Assembly: GCA_965153355.1 (NCBI GenBank)
Contig: OZ231127.1
Span: 13,392,001-13,456,000, forward strand
Origin: Flaccisagitta enflata
Taxonomy: Eukaryota; Chaetognatha; Sagittoidea; Aphragmophora
Length of the DNA stretch: 64,000 nt
Reading direction: 5' to 3'
Shown: positions 33,648 to 47,019 of the stretch, in pieces
Numbering within the stretch: position 1 is the first letter of the stretch
How the letters are laid out: every line of letters starts with the position of its first letter
Translations under genes and position numbers: made by a program
The notes under the pieces: generated by a model
The model's input: the letters and a program-made list of their open reading frames with translations, nothing else
What the model was told of the DNA's origin: nothing
Database searches by the model: none

Positions 33648-33797
33648 ACATTAATCAACAACAGCGACAACGACAGCAACGATGACGACGACGGCGAGCG
33701 ACAACGACAGCGACAACGACAACGACAACAACGACGGCGACGACGACGGCGACGACGACGGCGACGACGACGCCGAGCGACAACAGCAGCCTGCCAA

Positions 33798-33835
<38 letters not shown>

Positions 33836-33890
33836 ATAGCAACAGCAGCAGTAACAACCACAACAACAACAACAGCAGCGGCCCCGCTCT
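33566..33890. repeat. CAA/CAG/GAC triplet-repeat tract in intron 1
   Basis: (CAA)n at 33573-33625, then GAC/GGC-rich 33660-33780 and CAGCAA repeats to 33880. Open frames on both strands are repeat-derived. Confidence 0.93.
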
Positions 33891-34510
33891 CTGAAAGAGA
33901 ATTTTTTTTCTCGTCTTCTTCCAAGACGTTCCCTCGCGCGCGCGATGCAGTTGGTTTCAATTGGGTTAAAATGCTTTTTCTAACATTTAACCTCCCCAAA
34001 GAGCCAATATAATCCCCTCTCGTGGTTCCTAAAGCAAATGCCGTCTCAGATCTCACTCACTCACTCACTTTAACTCAACTCTTCTCTGTATGTGTGAGTT
34101 TGCGGTTTTGTCTATTTTTGTTTAACGTCAGGTGGTAGCACGGGATAGTTTGATTTTTGAATAAGCATATCAAAGTAGTTCAACTTCCAAAACAGATGTG
34201 CATCTTTATCCATTTTGTTTGTGAATCTTACCAAAGAAGCTGAGATAGTCATTTATCAAAATGCGATGAGGATTCGAGGTTACGTAGGAACTCATTCCTG
34301 GTTTGGATACAATCATTAGTTGTCCTACAAAACTGAACACTTCTTAGTTTCTTCGATCACATCATTCATCAACGAATCCTACCAATATTCCTAAAACGCC
34401 ATTTATCGTTACTTTTTTTTCCAACTTAGAAACAGACGAAATACTAAATTTCATGTATTTCTCTCTTTTTTTTTTTTTGGAAAGAAAATCATCGTTACAG
34501 TTCAAGATCT

Positions 34511-34570
34511 TTTTAGTCGCGTGCACGCGACTCTATACCCCACTTTGTCTGTTCGTCCATCGGTTATTCT
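34511..34570 (+). repeat. Dispersed repeat family, 5' fragment
   Basis: TTTTTAGTCGCGTGCACGCG, 'accccactttgtctgttcgt'. Confidence 0.75.
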
Positions 34571-34863
34571 AAGTCATTATGTAACACTTAGGTAGGTGTT
34601 TGCCTTGTTCTTTCTGTGCCTTTCTTTTTGACCTTTAACCCTCTTAAATGACTTTTGGCGCGATTACGAGTGGTAGTTTTTTTCACGGATTCTTTAAAAA
34701 ATCACATCAAATCTCAAAAGAATTGAAATAGAAAGAGATATTGACAGATTCGATTTGTCTATTTCAAGACATATTTTTGAGAGCGAGTTTTTTATTCCCT
34801 CTTGTAATTGTAGTCATGTTTCTTAGATAAAATTGCATCTGCTCTTTATCACCGTGAGAGACC

Positions 34864-34899
<36 letters not shown>

Positions 34900-34930
34900 C
34901 AGACGAGTCATATTCAGACTTTTGAAAAAC

Positions 34931-35438
34931 AAGGCCGGATACACGACTAAATCACTCTCGTGCGGGTGGGCAGGGGCAGTGATAGTATGGGTTACTAGGG
35001 CAATTGGGCCAGAGCTGTGAGCTCAAAATGCTAATAGTCGCAAAAGCGTTAGATGGTCAGCGGTACCCGTGCCCTGCTTAAGTAGGTTATGGTTAGTTGA
35101 AGTTGAGAGGCAGGGCAGCAGCCCGAAAGTCGATGACCTGTGCTCCACACATATAGAACTGAGCCTCAGACTGGGATATGGGCCTGGAGGCTGGGATATG
35201 GGCCTCCAGGCTGAGATATGGGCCTGGAGGCCCAGGAGCGGGCTACGGACGCAGAAGGTAAAATCTCCCCTATGTGTGAAAGCATAGGGCATCTGACGCT
35301 TCGGGGCCGCTGCCCAAAAAGCAGAAAAATTAGAAAAAAATACCCACCGACTGACCAACCGACTAAGCGACCGACCAACCAACCGACATGTTGAACGGAC
35401 AAAGCGGGGTAGAGAGTCGCGTAGCACGCGACTAAAAA
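34931..35438 (-). repeat. Dispersed repeat family, copy with internal expansion
   Basis: Minus orientation. Starts 'acaaggccggatacacgac' and ends GCGTAGCACGCGACTAAAAA. The middle is enlarged to about 500 bp by unrelated DNA that includes a 20-bp tandem repeat (CTGGGATATGGGCCTGGAGG, about four units at 35168-35240). Confidence 0.75.
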
Positions 35439-35806
35439 GTCAAAAATGGTCAGAGGCAAAATGTAGAAAGGAACAGAGAGTAAAACAGTGAGAGAGACAT
35501 AAAAGAAAGGAGAAAAAGTGTCTAAGAAGTTAATGGGGCTCTTTCAAGGGTCAAAATGCGGTGATGGACCCTTTGCAAGAGGAAATGGGAATTGATATAG
35601 GGTTAAGTAAAAGGAGTTACAGCAACTGGAGCAGTCAAGTTGATAGTAGTTTTGGAAAGAGGGTTTGGTCATGGAAATGGTCCAGCTATGGTCAAATCAT
35701 GTTGGGTGAGATATGTGTTGAATGTCGATTGACGAAATTAATGGGAATATTGTAAAACATAATGCAAATAGTGATCTACTACTGATGAAAGCCAAACTTG
35801 CCGATC

Positions 35807-36010
35807 AACAAGGCCAGATACACAGCTACTCCAGTCGCGTGCAGATGGGCAGAAGCCATGATTGAAGTGAAAGGAGCATTTGAGCATTTTGGGCAGGAGC
35901 AGTGAGCTCAAAAATCTCAAAAACGCCGAAAACATAGAAAAGGGGACCAACCGACGAACAGACGGATGGACGGACAAAGCGGGGTGTAGAGTCGCGTAGC
36001 ACGCGACTAA
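35807..36010 (-). repeat. Dispersed repeat family, subtype A full copy
   Basis: 'acaaggccagatacacagc', 'gggcaggagcagtgagctc', 'gacggatggacggac', 'gtagagtcgcgtagcacgc' and GACTAAAG. Confidence 0.85.
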
Positions 36011-36122
36011 AGATAATTAAACAGAAACGCAGACAATCAGTCCAATGGATAGATCTACCATCGGATGGGATTGACAAAATCAAGCCTCTGCATCTTTCCT
36101 CTTTTACGCTCTCTCCTGCGGA

Positions 36123-36284
36123 AACAAGGCCGGATACCACGGCAATCAGTCGCCGGACGGTTGGGGGCAGGAACGTGTGCGAAGCTATGGGCAAAAATGT
36201 GACGGACCGATGGACGGACGGACCGATTACCGCCTACCGACAAACACGGCAAGGAGGTGTAGAGTCGCGTGTCCGCGACTAAAA
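36123..36284 (-). repeat. Dispersed repeat family, subtype B full copy
   Basis: 'acaaggccggataccacgg', 'caatcagtcgccggacgg', 'aatgtgacggaccgatgg', 'gtagagtcgcgtgtccgcg' and ACTAAAAA. Confidence 0.85.
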
Positions 36285-36495
36285 AGGGCCAGACATAACC
36301 CAATCATAAAATGCCCTTGATATGAGTGCGCAGTTTGAGCAAATAGTTATCCGGGAGTCGAATGTGATTTTAGGGTGTTCTTGGGGTCGATCTCGGGCTC
36401 GCAAAGAGCAAAGGTTGAAAACTAGAGGTCATGCTGGGATGACCTTGAGAGCCACTTTTCCATGAGATCAACCAATGAAATTATTCCCCACCAAA

Positions 36496-36655
36496 CCAGG
36501 TTGTACATTTCCTGTTCATCCGGGTTGCACATATCCTGTTCATCCAGGGTGCACATTACCTGTTCATCCGGGTTGTACACTTCCTGTTCATCGGGATTGC
36601 ACATGTCGATGTGCATTTCTTGTCCAATCCGGTTGTATACTTCCTGTTTATCAGA
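36496..36655. repeat. 24-bp minisatellite
   Basis: About six units of CCTGTTCATCCGGGTTGCAC plus ATAT, in intron 1 of the LDLa gene. Confidence 0.9.
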
Positions 36656-37030
36656 CTAAATTTTGGTCCGGAATTCCTGGTAGGTCATCCCCTTCAGTTG
36701 GGCTGTTCATTTCTTGATGATCAAGTTGCTATCGAATTAGTCTATTAGTCTATTACGTACGTCTATTACGTACCTCAGCATCATTTATATCCTTCTTTTT
36801 TTTTCTTCATCTCCCTCACACTCGGCTTCGGTAGCTGGTGTTTGTTCATTTGGTTTGTTGGTTTTTGTTTGCCTGTTTGTTTGTTTACTTCTTTCTTTTT
36901 GTTTATTTCATTTTTTTCGTTTATTTCTTTCTTTTAGTTTGTTTATATCTTTTTTGTTGTGTTTGTGTGTCTGTTATGTGCCTTTTTAGTGCCCAAGTAT
37001 TTTGGGTAAGCAGCCCATTTCTTAAGATAA

Positions 37031-37163
37031 AACAAGGCCGGATACACGGCAATCCAGTCGCAGACTTTTGGGCAGGAGCGGTAATGCAGAAATGTGACCG
37101 ACGGACGGACCGACGGACCGACCGACACGGCAAGGTGTAGAGTCGCGTGTCCGCGACTAAAAC
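37031..37163 (-). repeat. Dispersed repeat family, subtype B full copy
   Basis: 'acaaggccggatacacggc', 'aatccagtcgcagac', 'gggcaggagcggtaatgc', 'accgacggacggaccgac', 'gtagagtcgcgtgtccgcg', ACTAAAA. It ends only about 20 bp before the next exon's acceptor. Confidence 0.85.
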
Positions 37164-37183
37164 TCGGTCTCAATTAATTTCAG

Positions 37184-37378
37184 ATGGACTGGGATGTGAT
37201 AGTGGTTGGATATCGCGCAATAACATGGGATGTGAAAAATATGTTAAGAACGACTGGTGCAAGGTTGATGGAGATCACTATGGAGATGGATGGGACAGTT
37301 TGTTTGGAACGTTTGAAGACTGGGCCGATGAATCCGGAAGAACAGCTCTGGTTTGCCCACAATGTGGATGTAAACAAG
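37184..37378 (+). CDS. Secreted LDLa/Ig/Gly-rich protein, exon 2: six-Cys module
   Basis: Acceptor TTAATTTCAG|ATGGACTG, donor AAACAAG|GTGGGA, phase 1 at both ends, so it is a symmetrical module exon. It encodes residues 91-155. Six Cys and aromatic anchors follow the pattern C-DSGW-x7-C-x2-Y-x4-WC, then GDGWDSLFGTFEDWADESG and a TALVCPQCGC end. I have seen similar C..GW..C..Y..WC..GW..GTF..WA..CC.CG modules in secreted proteins of marine invertebrates and protists, often unnamed. It is reminiscent of, but not the same as, ShK domains. Coupling directly to an LDLa module suggests an extracellular, disulphide-bonded domain. Confidence 0.8.
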
Positions 37379-37437
37379 GTGGGATATTAGAAAATATTGT
37401 GGAACTAAGGTAGAAATAGTAGAAGAAAGAAGGATAG

Positions 37438-37439
<2 letters not shown>

Positions 37440-37472
<33 letters not shown>

Positions 37473-37480
37473 AGAAGAAG
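37440..37480. repeat. (GAAA)n microsatellite
   Basis: About ten GAAA units, in intron 2. Confidence 0.9.
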
Positions 37481-38515
37481 AAAGGGTGTTTAGATATTAG
37501 ATGTATCAAGAGTCTGAATGGATGGGAATGATAAGAAAAGAATGTTGCAAGGAGTAGGGATGGGAAGAGTTTCCAGCAATTTCATCTTTCTTCTTTTTCT
37601 TTTCTTCCGTTATTCTGAGGATTTTGCGAAAGTTTTTCTTCTTTTTCCTCAGTTTTGACAAGTGCAGATTTCTGGTTTTAATGTCAAAACAAGTGATAGA
37701 TTATTAAAAATGTCTATAGTACCCTTGTTTTCCCTTACTATTGTCAGATTCGTCAGTGTGAGTCTTACCACCACCTCTCACTAAAATGACCCACTCATAA
37801 CCATAAACAGCCCAGTGCAAGTCAACTCTACCAAGGGCGTATGGGGCCAAAGTTTTGGTAGCCATACCCCAGTTTGTGTCTATAAATTTTATGACCTGGT
37901 AGAAAACTATTTGCCTAATTATCATGTATCTTTAAAAAAATATTAATTAATATATATTTGAATTAAAATAATTATTAGAAAAAAACAGTACCCTTTCTTT
38001 CTTTTTTCTCTCTCTTTCTCTCTCTTTCTTTTTTTTCTTTCTCTTTCTTTATATTTTGTGTCTAACAAGGGTGTGTAGCTACTGGCAGCCACTCTGTCGC
38101 TGGCTCTGTATACACTTTGCTCCCGCTATCATCCTACCACCACCCCACCATCTATCCACGCACGCGATGGTTAAGTAAGGTCTTAACCCTGCCTCTTTTA
38201 TTTCTTTAACTTATGTCTCCATGAGAATCAAAATACCAAAAAATCCTTTTTTTTTCTTTTTTGGGAAAGACGGGAATTTTGAAGCGAAGAGGGAAAGAAT
38301 ATCAATCTCCAACCTCAAATTCACTCTGCTTCACTACTTAGGGTTCATTTCTTCTTCATCTTTTTTTTTTTCTGCTTCAGTCCTCTCTTTGTCGCTGTCT
38401 GTGTCTGTCTGCGTCTGTCTGTCTCTGGTTGCGTCTGTCTTTCTCTGCCTCGTTCTATCTCATTCCTCCTCTCTCTCTGAGTTTATCTCTTCCTGTTCAT
38501 TTTAATGTCTGAGTC
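37481..38515. other. Intron 2 DNA without recognised features
   Basis: T-rich and CT-rich tracts; no exon compatible with the phase-1 junctions was seen. Confidence 0.4.
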
Positions 38516-38516
38516 T

Positions 38517-38527
38517 GTCTCTCTCTC

Positions 38528-38618
<91 letters not shown>

Positions 38619-38626
38619 TTTTTTTT
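38517..38626. repeat. (CT)n then (T)n tract
   Basis: CT run of about 75 bp ending in poly-T. Confidence 0.97.
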
Positions 38627-38966
38627 GTCTCTCACCCTCCAAATTGTAACACATTATCTCTGCTCGTGCCTCAGAACATTCAACATTTTTATGGGCGGAG
38701 CTCGTCCTACAGGATATCAAAAGATGAAAAATAAAAAAAAACATTCAAGATATGGGCCAATACATGGATTTTTCGGCCTTTCCCTTCTCGAAGAAATGCC
38801 GAAACCCTTTGATTATCACCAGACATATTTCATCTTTCTTTGTTTGACAGTTTTTGTTATTCTATTTTCAAGTAAAAACTGAACCACGCCAAATAACGAG
38901 CTCAATCTGTCTTCGTAGATCCCCTATACAACCCTACGTTTACTTCTACCTAAACAAACTTATATC

Positions 38967-39365
<399 letters not shown>

Positions 39366-39479
39366 TGTCGGTATGTGCGTCTTCAATCTTCATCTTACCC
39401 TTAGTAACCCTTTTCGCGGTCTCACCGCCTGCACCTGCTTCCAGCAGTTTCATGATTTACGTTTTCAGTTAAATTCTTA

Positions 39480-39833
39480 ATCATGGGTGATTTTTCTTTT
39501 CTTTTTTCATTTCTTGCTGGGTTTTCTTGCTGCCTTTAAGTTAAACATGAAGGTAAATGACGTGTTGTTGAAATTATGATACTTTCTTTATGGAAAAAGT
39601 TATCAATTCAGTAATAAATCATTCAAGATAAGTGTATTTGTCTTCACTATAAATGCTGTCAAATTAGAGAAAAAGATATGTTTATTGGTCAACTCGATAC
39701 GCTGGTTCGAACCGATTACCAGCATAAACATACTTGCTTCCATGAACTGCAGCCGTGGAAGCCAAAGACGAAACATCCATTAAATTCACGCGAGGTGGAA
39801 AAAAAGGTTACTTTTCCCTCCTAAGGCTTTTTC

Positions 39834-39871
<38 letters not shown>

Positions 39872-41240
39872 CAGAGAAAGACAGACAGAGACAGACAGAG
39901 ACATGATTCATACACTCAATGATGGCAGTCGAACACACATGTAGACAGAAAATAAAGATGTATAGACTGACAGACTGTTGGTTACTTACGACGGCAAAAA
40001 AAAAAAGAAAAAAAGAGAACCATGAAAATAGCCTCAGCCTCAGGTCTCAGGTCGTCTTTAAGGTCACTCACTTGATAAGTTACCACTCTGGACTTCGACG
40101 CCGTCTGGAAATTCTTCTTTATATTTAAGAAAAAAAAAGTCTTTTTTTTTTTCTTGCGTTGTTTTTTTTTCTTTGTCTGCATAAGAAATGATTTCAAAAC
40201 TGACATCTTAAGAAGGAGTTATGAAGTGATTGATGGACTGACAGAATCGTCGCAAAACGTGACAATCTCGATTCCTGATAAGAATTGAACTCTGATGGCA
40301 ATATCTTTGAAGGGACTAAAGGCCTTACAGTTATACCTTGTTTTTACAGATCAATGAAAAATTCGATAGCTTATGAAATACGTAAAAAGTGTCTATGGAA
40401 AAATAGAACAGAGGAAGAAGAAGAAGAAGAAGAAGAAGAAGAAGAAGAAGAAGAAGATGAAGAGGAAGAAGAAGAAGAAGAAGGAGCAGAAAGAGATAAA
40501 ATAAGAAAGAAAATGAAAAGAAGAAGTTGAGGCCCTACTGTAGCTTCTATTCGCACTGAGCTGTGCCACTTTTGATAGTGAATAATTTACATGGCTGGTA
40601 AGCGAAGAAATAAGAAATATTTGACAAGAATCAAGGTACAATTTTTATGTCCTTCACTTGCGGTTCAAATTTTAAGACCGTTTTAAAGATTCTTAAGGCG
40701 TACTCGCATATTGACAAACGGGTAAACAGGAATACAATATAACCAAACCAACCCTTTCTACCACGCCAGAGTCAACTATGAAAATCTTTTACTGATCGAG
40801 GGACAGAATGAAGGCGAGTAGCCAGAGGTGGAAGATAGTCAACGGTATGATATATACACCTATTATGTTTTATCCACTGACTGTAAAATGGATGAGGTGA
40901 TGATGTTGTTATATGTAAATATGGTGCTAAAGGAGGTTGAGGAGCCGAAGGAGTATGAAAAGATGAGCAGGAGGATGAGGAGCAGAGAAAGGATGAGGAG
41001 CAGAGATAGGATGAGAAGGCGATAAGTAAGCATTGAATTGCTTTTAGTTTTAGTCTCAGAACACTGCATCCACCTGAGATTTCCACACAGTTGTGTTTCC
41101 TTTTGGTGACTAAAACAATTATTGTCTTTCGGTTTTACCACTTTTGTCTTTTTGTCTCTTTGTCTCCTCCTCTGTTTGCCTGCCTTTGAAGCTCACTTCT
41201 TTGCGTGGCTGGTCCGTGTAAGTTTGGATAAGTTGGTTCC
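39480..41240. other. Intron 2 DNA, anonymous
   Basis: No exon seen. Short (GA)n at 39836-39867 and a GAA tract at 40414-40485. Confidence 0.4.
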
Positions 41241-41242
41241 GT

Positions 41243-41332
41243 AACATTTTTGAATTCCGAGCGGTTTTCGTATTGATGCTCCTGCCCAACCATCCGCGAC
41301 TGGATTGCCGTGTTTCCGGCCTTGTTTTTAGC
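41243..41332 (+). repeat. Dispersed repeat family, subtype B 3' half
   Basis: 'acatttttgaattccgagcg', 'gatgctcctgcccaacc', 'ccgcgactggattgccgtg' and 'tttccggccttgttttt'. Confidence 0.8.
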
Positions 41333-42264
41333 CGGATTAAAACTCACGTCAAGGTTTGCTCCCTCTCATTACCTATGGTGGATGTGTGCAAGCGAGCAAC
41401 GCTATTGAGTTTCAAGCACACTTACTTGTACTCCTCTTGTCAAATAAAAAAAACCGTATTTCAATAATGATGAAAAAAAAAAGAAGAAAGTGAGAGAGAG
41501 AAGAGATTTTGGAGTGTTACAAAGTGTCCAAAAAAGCGCAGATAAGTTAAAATGGATGTATTTAAAGTGGAACTAAGTGGATGAACCATTTGTCGAAACT
41601 TTTTCTTTTTTCGTCGCAATTTCAGTGAAAAGCGAAAAATTCAGAATAAATTTTATTGAAGCACTTTGAGCTTTACATAAGCTAGAAAAACCGGTAACAT
41701 AGTATTTGTTCTTTTTTTTTCATTGTTCACTTACCAGATGAAGAGAATTGTTTTGTCTTTTTTTCAGTTATCTCTCCCAAAACTGATTTCTTTTTCTTTT
41801 TTGAGAATTCTTTTCTGTGTAGCACTAACTTTGATCTGTTTTGAAAAAGTATCCTCGCTGTTGTTCCTACAAATGATCAAACCTGTTCCATAGAAAGTTT
41901 AGGTTGTAGGATATAGGCCATTCAATTGATCCCCACTAGGCCTTTGGACTGTCATGTGATCATTGCCCCTTCCCGAGCAGTATTAAGCGCACCCTCTATG
42001 TTTTCACCCTCGGTGCATTTTCATTTTCAGCCGTCTCTTTCTTCCACCTTCCCCTTCTTCTCTCCTTCCTTTAACTCCTTTCCGCGGTTTCATTTTTTTC
42101 CATTTACTTACCTCATATGATGCAGCAATCTCATTTCCTCCTAAATCACCTTTAGATGCAAAGTTGCTTACTACTACTAGCTGGTGGTTCAGGGTTCTGC
42201 GATATCAGTTAGGACTACCGCAACGTATCGACTAGCGTGACTTGAGCAAAAACTCTTCCACCTA

Positions 42265-42325
42265 ATTTTTTTTCTTTTTCTTTTTCTTTTTCTTTTTCTT
42301 TTTCTTTTTCTTTTTCTTCTTCTTC
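42265..42325. repeat. (CTTTTT)n microsatellite
   Basis: About nine TTTTTC units plus CTT. Confidence 0.9.
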
Positions 42326-42526
42326 CTCTTCTTTTGTGCCATTTCTTCTTCTTCTTTCTCGTTTTCCTTCTTTTTTTGAATGCCTAGAGTTCCCTCTTTT
42401 CATTTTATTCTTCTTTGTCATCTTTCACAATTTTCCATCTTTTCTTTTTTGAAACAGTTTATTTAAAGAGACACTTTAAAACGCTTCATAAAGTATTTTT
42501 GATGGAATAGGAAACTCCCGAGACAC

Positions 42527-42529
<3 letters not shown>

Positions 42530-42585
<56 letters not shown>

Positions 42586-42690
42586 CACAGACATACACAA
42601 ACAGACACTCAGACAGACACAGACAGACACAGACAGACACAGACAGACACAGACAGACACAGACAGACACAGACACAGACACAGACGGAG
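42530..42690. repeat. (GA)n and (ACAGACAG)n tract
   Basis: GA run, then 'acacagacag' decamers. Confidence 0.95.
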
Positions 42691-43087
42691 CACGAACGAG
42701 ACACAGGCCAGACTGAATATTCATTAACTCGCCTGCCGGCTGAACGGCTACATATAGGTTCAATGCCCGTCGTCTAATCACGATACCACCTCTCCACGAG
42801 CTATGAAGTCTATCAGCCATGCAAGACCACGAGCATACAAGTTGCACGACAATAACAGTTGCAACAATAGCGATTCCATGATCATGCGAGTTGCACAACA
42901 ATTGCACAAGAGTTGCACAACAATGCCATGCTGATGCCAATTCTTTGATTCAGTTGGAATGAAACTCTGATCTTCCGCGTGAATTGACTCAAGCCAACTT
43001 TCGCCCTTTTAGAAGGAAACGTGGCAAACCTCGAACTCACTCATGTAATCGTCGAGATCGTTGAGGTGTATTCGTTTCGTAACTCTT

Positions 43088-43093
43088 ATCTTT

Positions 43094-43172
<79 letters not shown>

Positions 43173-43230
43173 GTCTTTCTTTGTGTCTGTCTTTCTTTCT
43201 TTCTTTCTTTCTTTCTTCATTTCTCTTATT
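43088..43230. repeat. (CTTT)n microsatellite
   Basis: About 30 CTTT units. Confidence 0.97.
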
Positions 43231-43349
43231 CTTTATTCTATTTATTCCTTTCCTTTCCTTTCTCTTTCTTTCTTGTTATCTCTTTTTTCGCTTTGCTCAT
43301 ACAATTACAAACACACATTGTCGCACAAATAAGACAAACTAATACATAA

Positions 43350-43374
43350 TTGCACACACTTACACACACACACG

Positions 43375-43447
<73 letters not shown>

Positions 43448-43451
43448 ACAC

Positions 43452-43482
<31 letters not shown>
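43350..43482. repeat. (CA)n microsatellite
   Basis: CA run with few interruptions. Confidence 0.97.
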
Positions 43483-43817
43483 TTTTCCCAAAAATATGGG
43501 CACACCTTTTGCCCATTTTTCCGCCCATTTCCAGACAGGCGCCACAACTGAGACAATACTAGAATGTAAAATGGGCATAAAAGAAAAAAAAGGAAACAAG
43601 AAAAGAAAAAGAACAGTAAAAAACGGAAGGAAAGAAAATGGAAAGAAATGAATAAATGAAAAGATGAGAAAAAAAAGTGAAGAGAAGAAGAGTAAAAGAT
43701 AGGAAAGGGCGGGGAAAATGAAGCTCTGAAAAAGAAAAGCAATGATGGGAAGAACAGAAGGTAAAAATAGAAAGATAAACCAGTTTTTTTCTCACTTTCC
43801 CCGTCCTATATTGCTAA

Positions 43818-43837
43818 GTTTCTCTCTCTCTCTCTCT

Positions 43838-43932
<95 letters not shown>

Positions 43933-43945
43933 TCTCTCTCTCTCT
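43818..43945. repeat. (CT)n microsatellite
   Basis: Nearly pure CT. Confidence 0.97.
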
Positions 43946-44049
43946 TGTTTCTGTTTCCATGGTTGCATCTGAATCTTTTTACCCTCATCTTGTTAACTAA
44001 AATTGCTGATGGCACTTCCCCTGCGTTTGAAAAAAGATAAAAGAAAGAA

Positions 44050-44088
<39 letters not shown>

Positions 44089-44647
44089 GACTGACAGCGA
44101 TTTGAGGAAGCGCAGGTTTCCTCTATGGGAATCCGCCTGTATACGTACATTTTTTAAAAACTACTATAACCTGTGTTCTAGAAGTTGCAACCAACAATAC
44201 ACTGAGAGAGCTTGTTGAGCACGCGCACGCAAGAGATAGATAAAAATAATAGATAGTGGCCTACTTCTCAAATGGTTTCTTCCTCTGTCCGGTCAAGTTT
44301 TAAAAAAGCATAATGGGCGATCAAAAAAACGGTTTTTTTATGATACTCAATGTTTTTAAAGTTTTTTGCACTCATGTACATGTTTTACAGGTTTTGAGTC
44401 TTACCAAAATATTGTTGTGATGAAAAAATGAAATGCAAAAACTTTTTTTGACCACCTGTAATGATAAAGGTTTCTCTCTATCCAAAACTTCTTTCCTTCT
44501 TTCTTTTTTCTTTTCGTTCGAATCTGTAGGAGAAGTTTGTTTGTATAAATATATGCGCCATAACTTGAGAATGTATGGGAGGTATGACAGAGGCAGCGGG
44601 AGGAAATGAAATATAACATGGGATATAGACGTGGAAGAATGAACATC

Positions 44648-44653
<6 letters not shown>

Positions 44654-44706
<53 letters not shown>
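44654..44706. repeat. (GA)n microsatellite
   Basis: Pure GA run. Confidence 0.97.
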
Positions 44707-44707
<1 letters not shown>

Positions 44708-44849
44708 CAATGGCATGAAGTATACCAAATAATTGCTATAAACACATACAGTCACACACATCATCTAATGAGCACACATACCATGATGTCTCAGACAAAC
44801 CTGGAAGAATTCAGAGGCACAGACACATACATAGTACACATACAGGCCT

Positions 44850-44850
44850 G

Positions 44851-44948
<98 letters not shown>

Positions 44949-44950
44949 CG
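44850..44950. repeat. (CA)n microsatellite
   Basis: Nearly pure CA run of about 100 bp. Confidence 0.97.
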
Positions 44951-45282
44951 CCCTTACCTACCCATTATCATTCGAAAACGAAGGAAACGTATGATCTGTA
45001 CCGGCACACAGTCTAGTGATTGCGCAGAACGACGTGAAGTGATTAGGAAATGGAAGGGAGGGGGGATTTGAGGGTAGAAGGGATAGGGGTGGGGATCGTT
45101 GGGTGGCGTAGAGAGGACAAGGATATCATGTTTAAAGGGGGAAACAGAATAGTCCAAAGGGAAGTTCAAGGGAGAGTCGAAAGGTGAAGAGGGGTAAGGC
45201 TAAAGATGGAAAGATAGCAGTCAGATGAAGTGAAGGACGAGCTTAAGGGAACAAAGTAAAGAGGAGCGGCCAAAGAGGAGTC

Positions 45283-45538
45283 AGGCGAGGGCTCGGAGGG
45301 GGAAGGCGGCTAAAAGACCTCGGAAAGGTACGAGAAGGGGTTGGAAGGATAATTGTTGGCTAGAAAGAGGCGAGGGCTCGGAGGGGGTAGGCGGCTAAAA
45401 GACCTCGGAAAGGTACGAGAAGGGGTTGGAAGGATAATTGTTGGCTAGAAAGAGGCGAGGGCTCGGTGGGGGAAGGCGGCTAAATGAACTCGGAAAGGTA
45501 CGAGAAGGGGCTGGAAGGATAATTGTTGGCTAGAAAGA
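45283..45538. repeat. 85-bp tandem triplication
   Basis: GGCGAGGGCTCGG recurs at 45284, 45369 and 45454, exactly 85 bp apart. Units are almost identical, so the duplication is recent. Confidence 0.95.
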
Positions 45539-45631
45539 AAGGAGGCCGAAGGGGGCTCTGATATATCATTTCTTCAGGAGAGAGAGAAAAAAAAGCTGAT
45601 CTCTCATGTACCAAGTTCTATATTACTCTAT

Positions 45632-45800
45632 TTTTAGTCGCGTGCGCGCGACTCTACAAGCGCCCCTTTGTCCGTCCGTCACGTCTAAATCCGTCAGTCG
45701 ATCCGGATCACGAACCTATACACATGATTTCATTTCTTAGCTACAGCTATTGCCCAAATGGTCTAGTGACCTCAAACATGGCCCCTGCCCCAGGCCTTCA
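45632..45800 (+). repeat. Dispersed repeat family, subtype A copy
   Basis: TTTTTAGTCGCGTGCGCGCG, 'cgcccctttgtccgtccgtc', 'ctattgcccaaatggtctag', 'catggcccctgccccagg'; the 3' terminus is lost. Confidence 0.8.
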
Positions 45801-46014
45801 TATTTTGGAGGCGCGGGGCGCGCCGCGCCTCGGAACAAGAGGAAGCTTGTCGGAAGGAAGGAAGGAGAGGAAGGGGAAAGGGAAAAAAGTAAAGGAAGGA
45901 AAGGAAAGGAAGAGGGGAAAGAAAGAAAGAAAGAAAGAAAAAGAAAATAAAGGAGAGAGAGAGAGAGAGAGAGAGTAATCCAAGCGGCATGAGTCTGCTT
46001 TTTCTATCTTGTTA

Positions 46015-46845
46015 CCTGGAAAGCAAAACAGTTTTTCTTCTCATTTTCTGTGTGATTTTTTTCCATTTTGATTTTAAGTAAACACACTCATTATGGCAAC
46101 ATTGCGTGCGTTGGCAATTTCAGTCGAAAATTAGGCAGAAAAATAGACAAACAGACAGACTGATTAAATCTTTTGAAAGGACCCCTAAACTAGCTGATAG
46201 CCTGTCTACTACGCAAATAAAAAAAAAGCTGACTGGAAGAGACACAAAAAATTAATTCAAAATTTTTTTGTTTAACTGATTTTAAAGATTTTTGAAATTT
46301 TCTTTCATTCTATGAACCAGCCCTAGGGGTCTGTATCTCAAACCATTTTGATGAAGGCTTTCAAAATAGACCTCTCTTTTTGCAAAAATGCTCATTTATC
46401 AATAGGATTGCAAAACTGAGAATGGCAATGTTTTCACTCTTTCTTATGCCATTTCTGAAAAAATAAAGCTAGAAAATACCAGATTGGAGCCAAATGAAAG
46501 ATCTCTTTGAGTGCTTCAAAATGGTCTAAGATTTTGTTTTATTATTTTGAGATTTACTATGATAATTTGTCATTTGAACGTGCGGCTTTTTTTTTATTCG
46601 CGTGGTACATCTCCAAGTTTCTTCACTAAAGTTTAGAGATGTAACAAACATTAAATAATCCGATAAAACAACTTTGCAACAGATAGACAAACCAACTGAC
46701 TGACAGATGGGCTGACTGCCAGAACAATAGACTGAACAGACAATAGAAGTGGCCTCAAAAGCGCTGGGGGGGGGACTCAATCATATACAGGCCTGAATCT
46801 TTTTAGTGTCTTTAAAACGTCTAAAATGCCTTTTGAATAATTTTG
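46015..46845. other. Intron 2 DNA, anonymous
   Basis: AT-rich; phrases such as 'ctgtatctcaaaccattttg' suggest old repeat DNA, but no second copy was found in the window. Confidence 0.35.
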
Positions 46846-46847
46846 AC

Positions 46848-47010
46848 AGATGGACGGAGGGACTGAAAAGTTACTTCTTGAGTTGCTTAGCACAGGACAA
46901 CAAATGGCTTGTCGGAAACTTTTTCAGAGAAAATCGTGCGCCTCGGAAGATTTGCAAAATATGAACGCCTGCCCTTGCCCACCCCACGCGCGCGACTTCG
47001 GTTGCGTGTG
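46848..47010 (+). repeat. Dispersed repeat family, decayed copy
   Basis: 'gacagatggacggagggac' core, 'gcctgcccttgcccacccc' and 'acgcgcgcgacttcgg'; both ends lost. Confidence 0.5.
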
Positions 47011-47019
47011 TTTTTTCGA

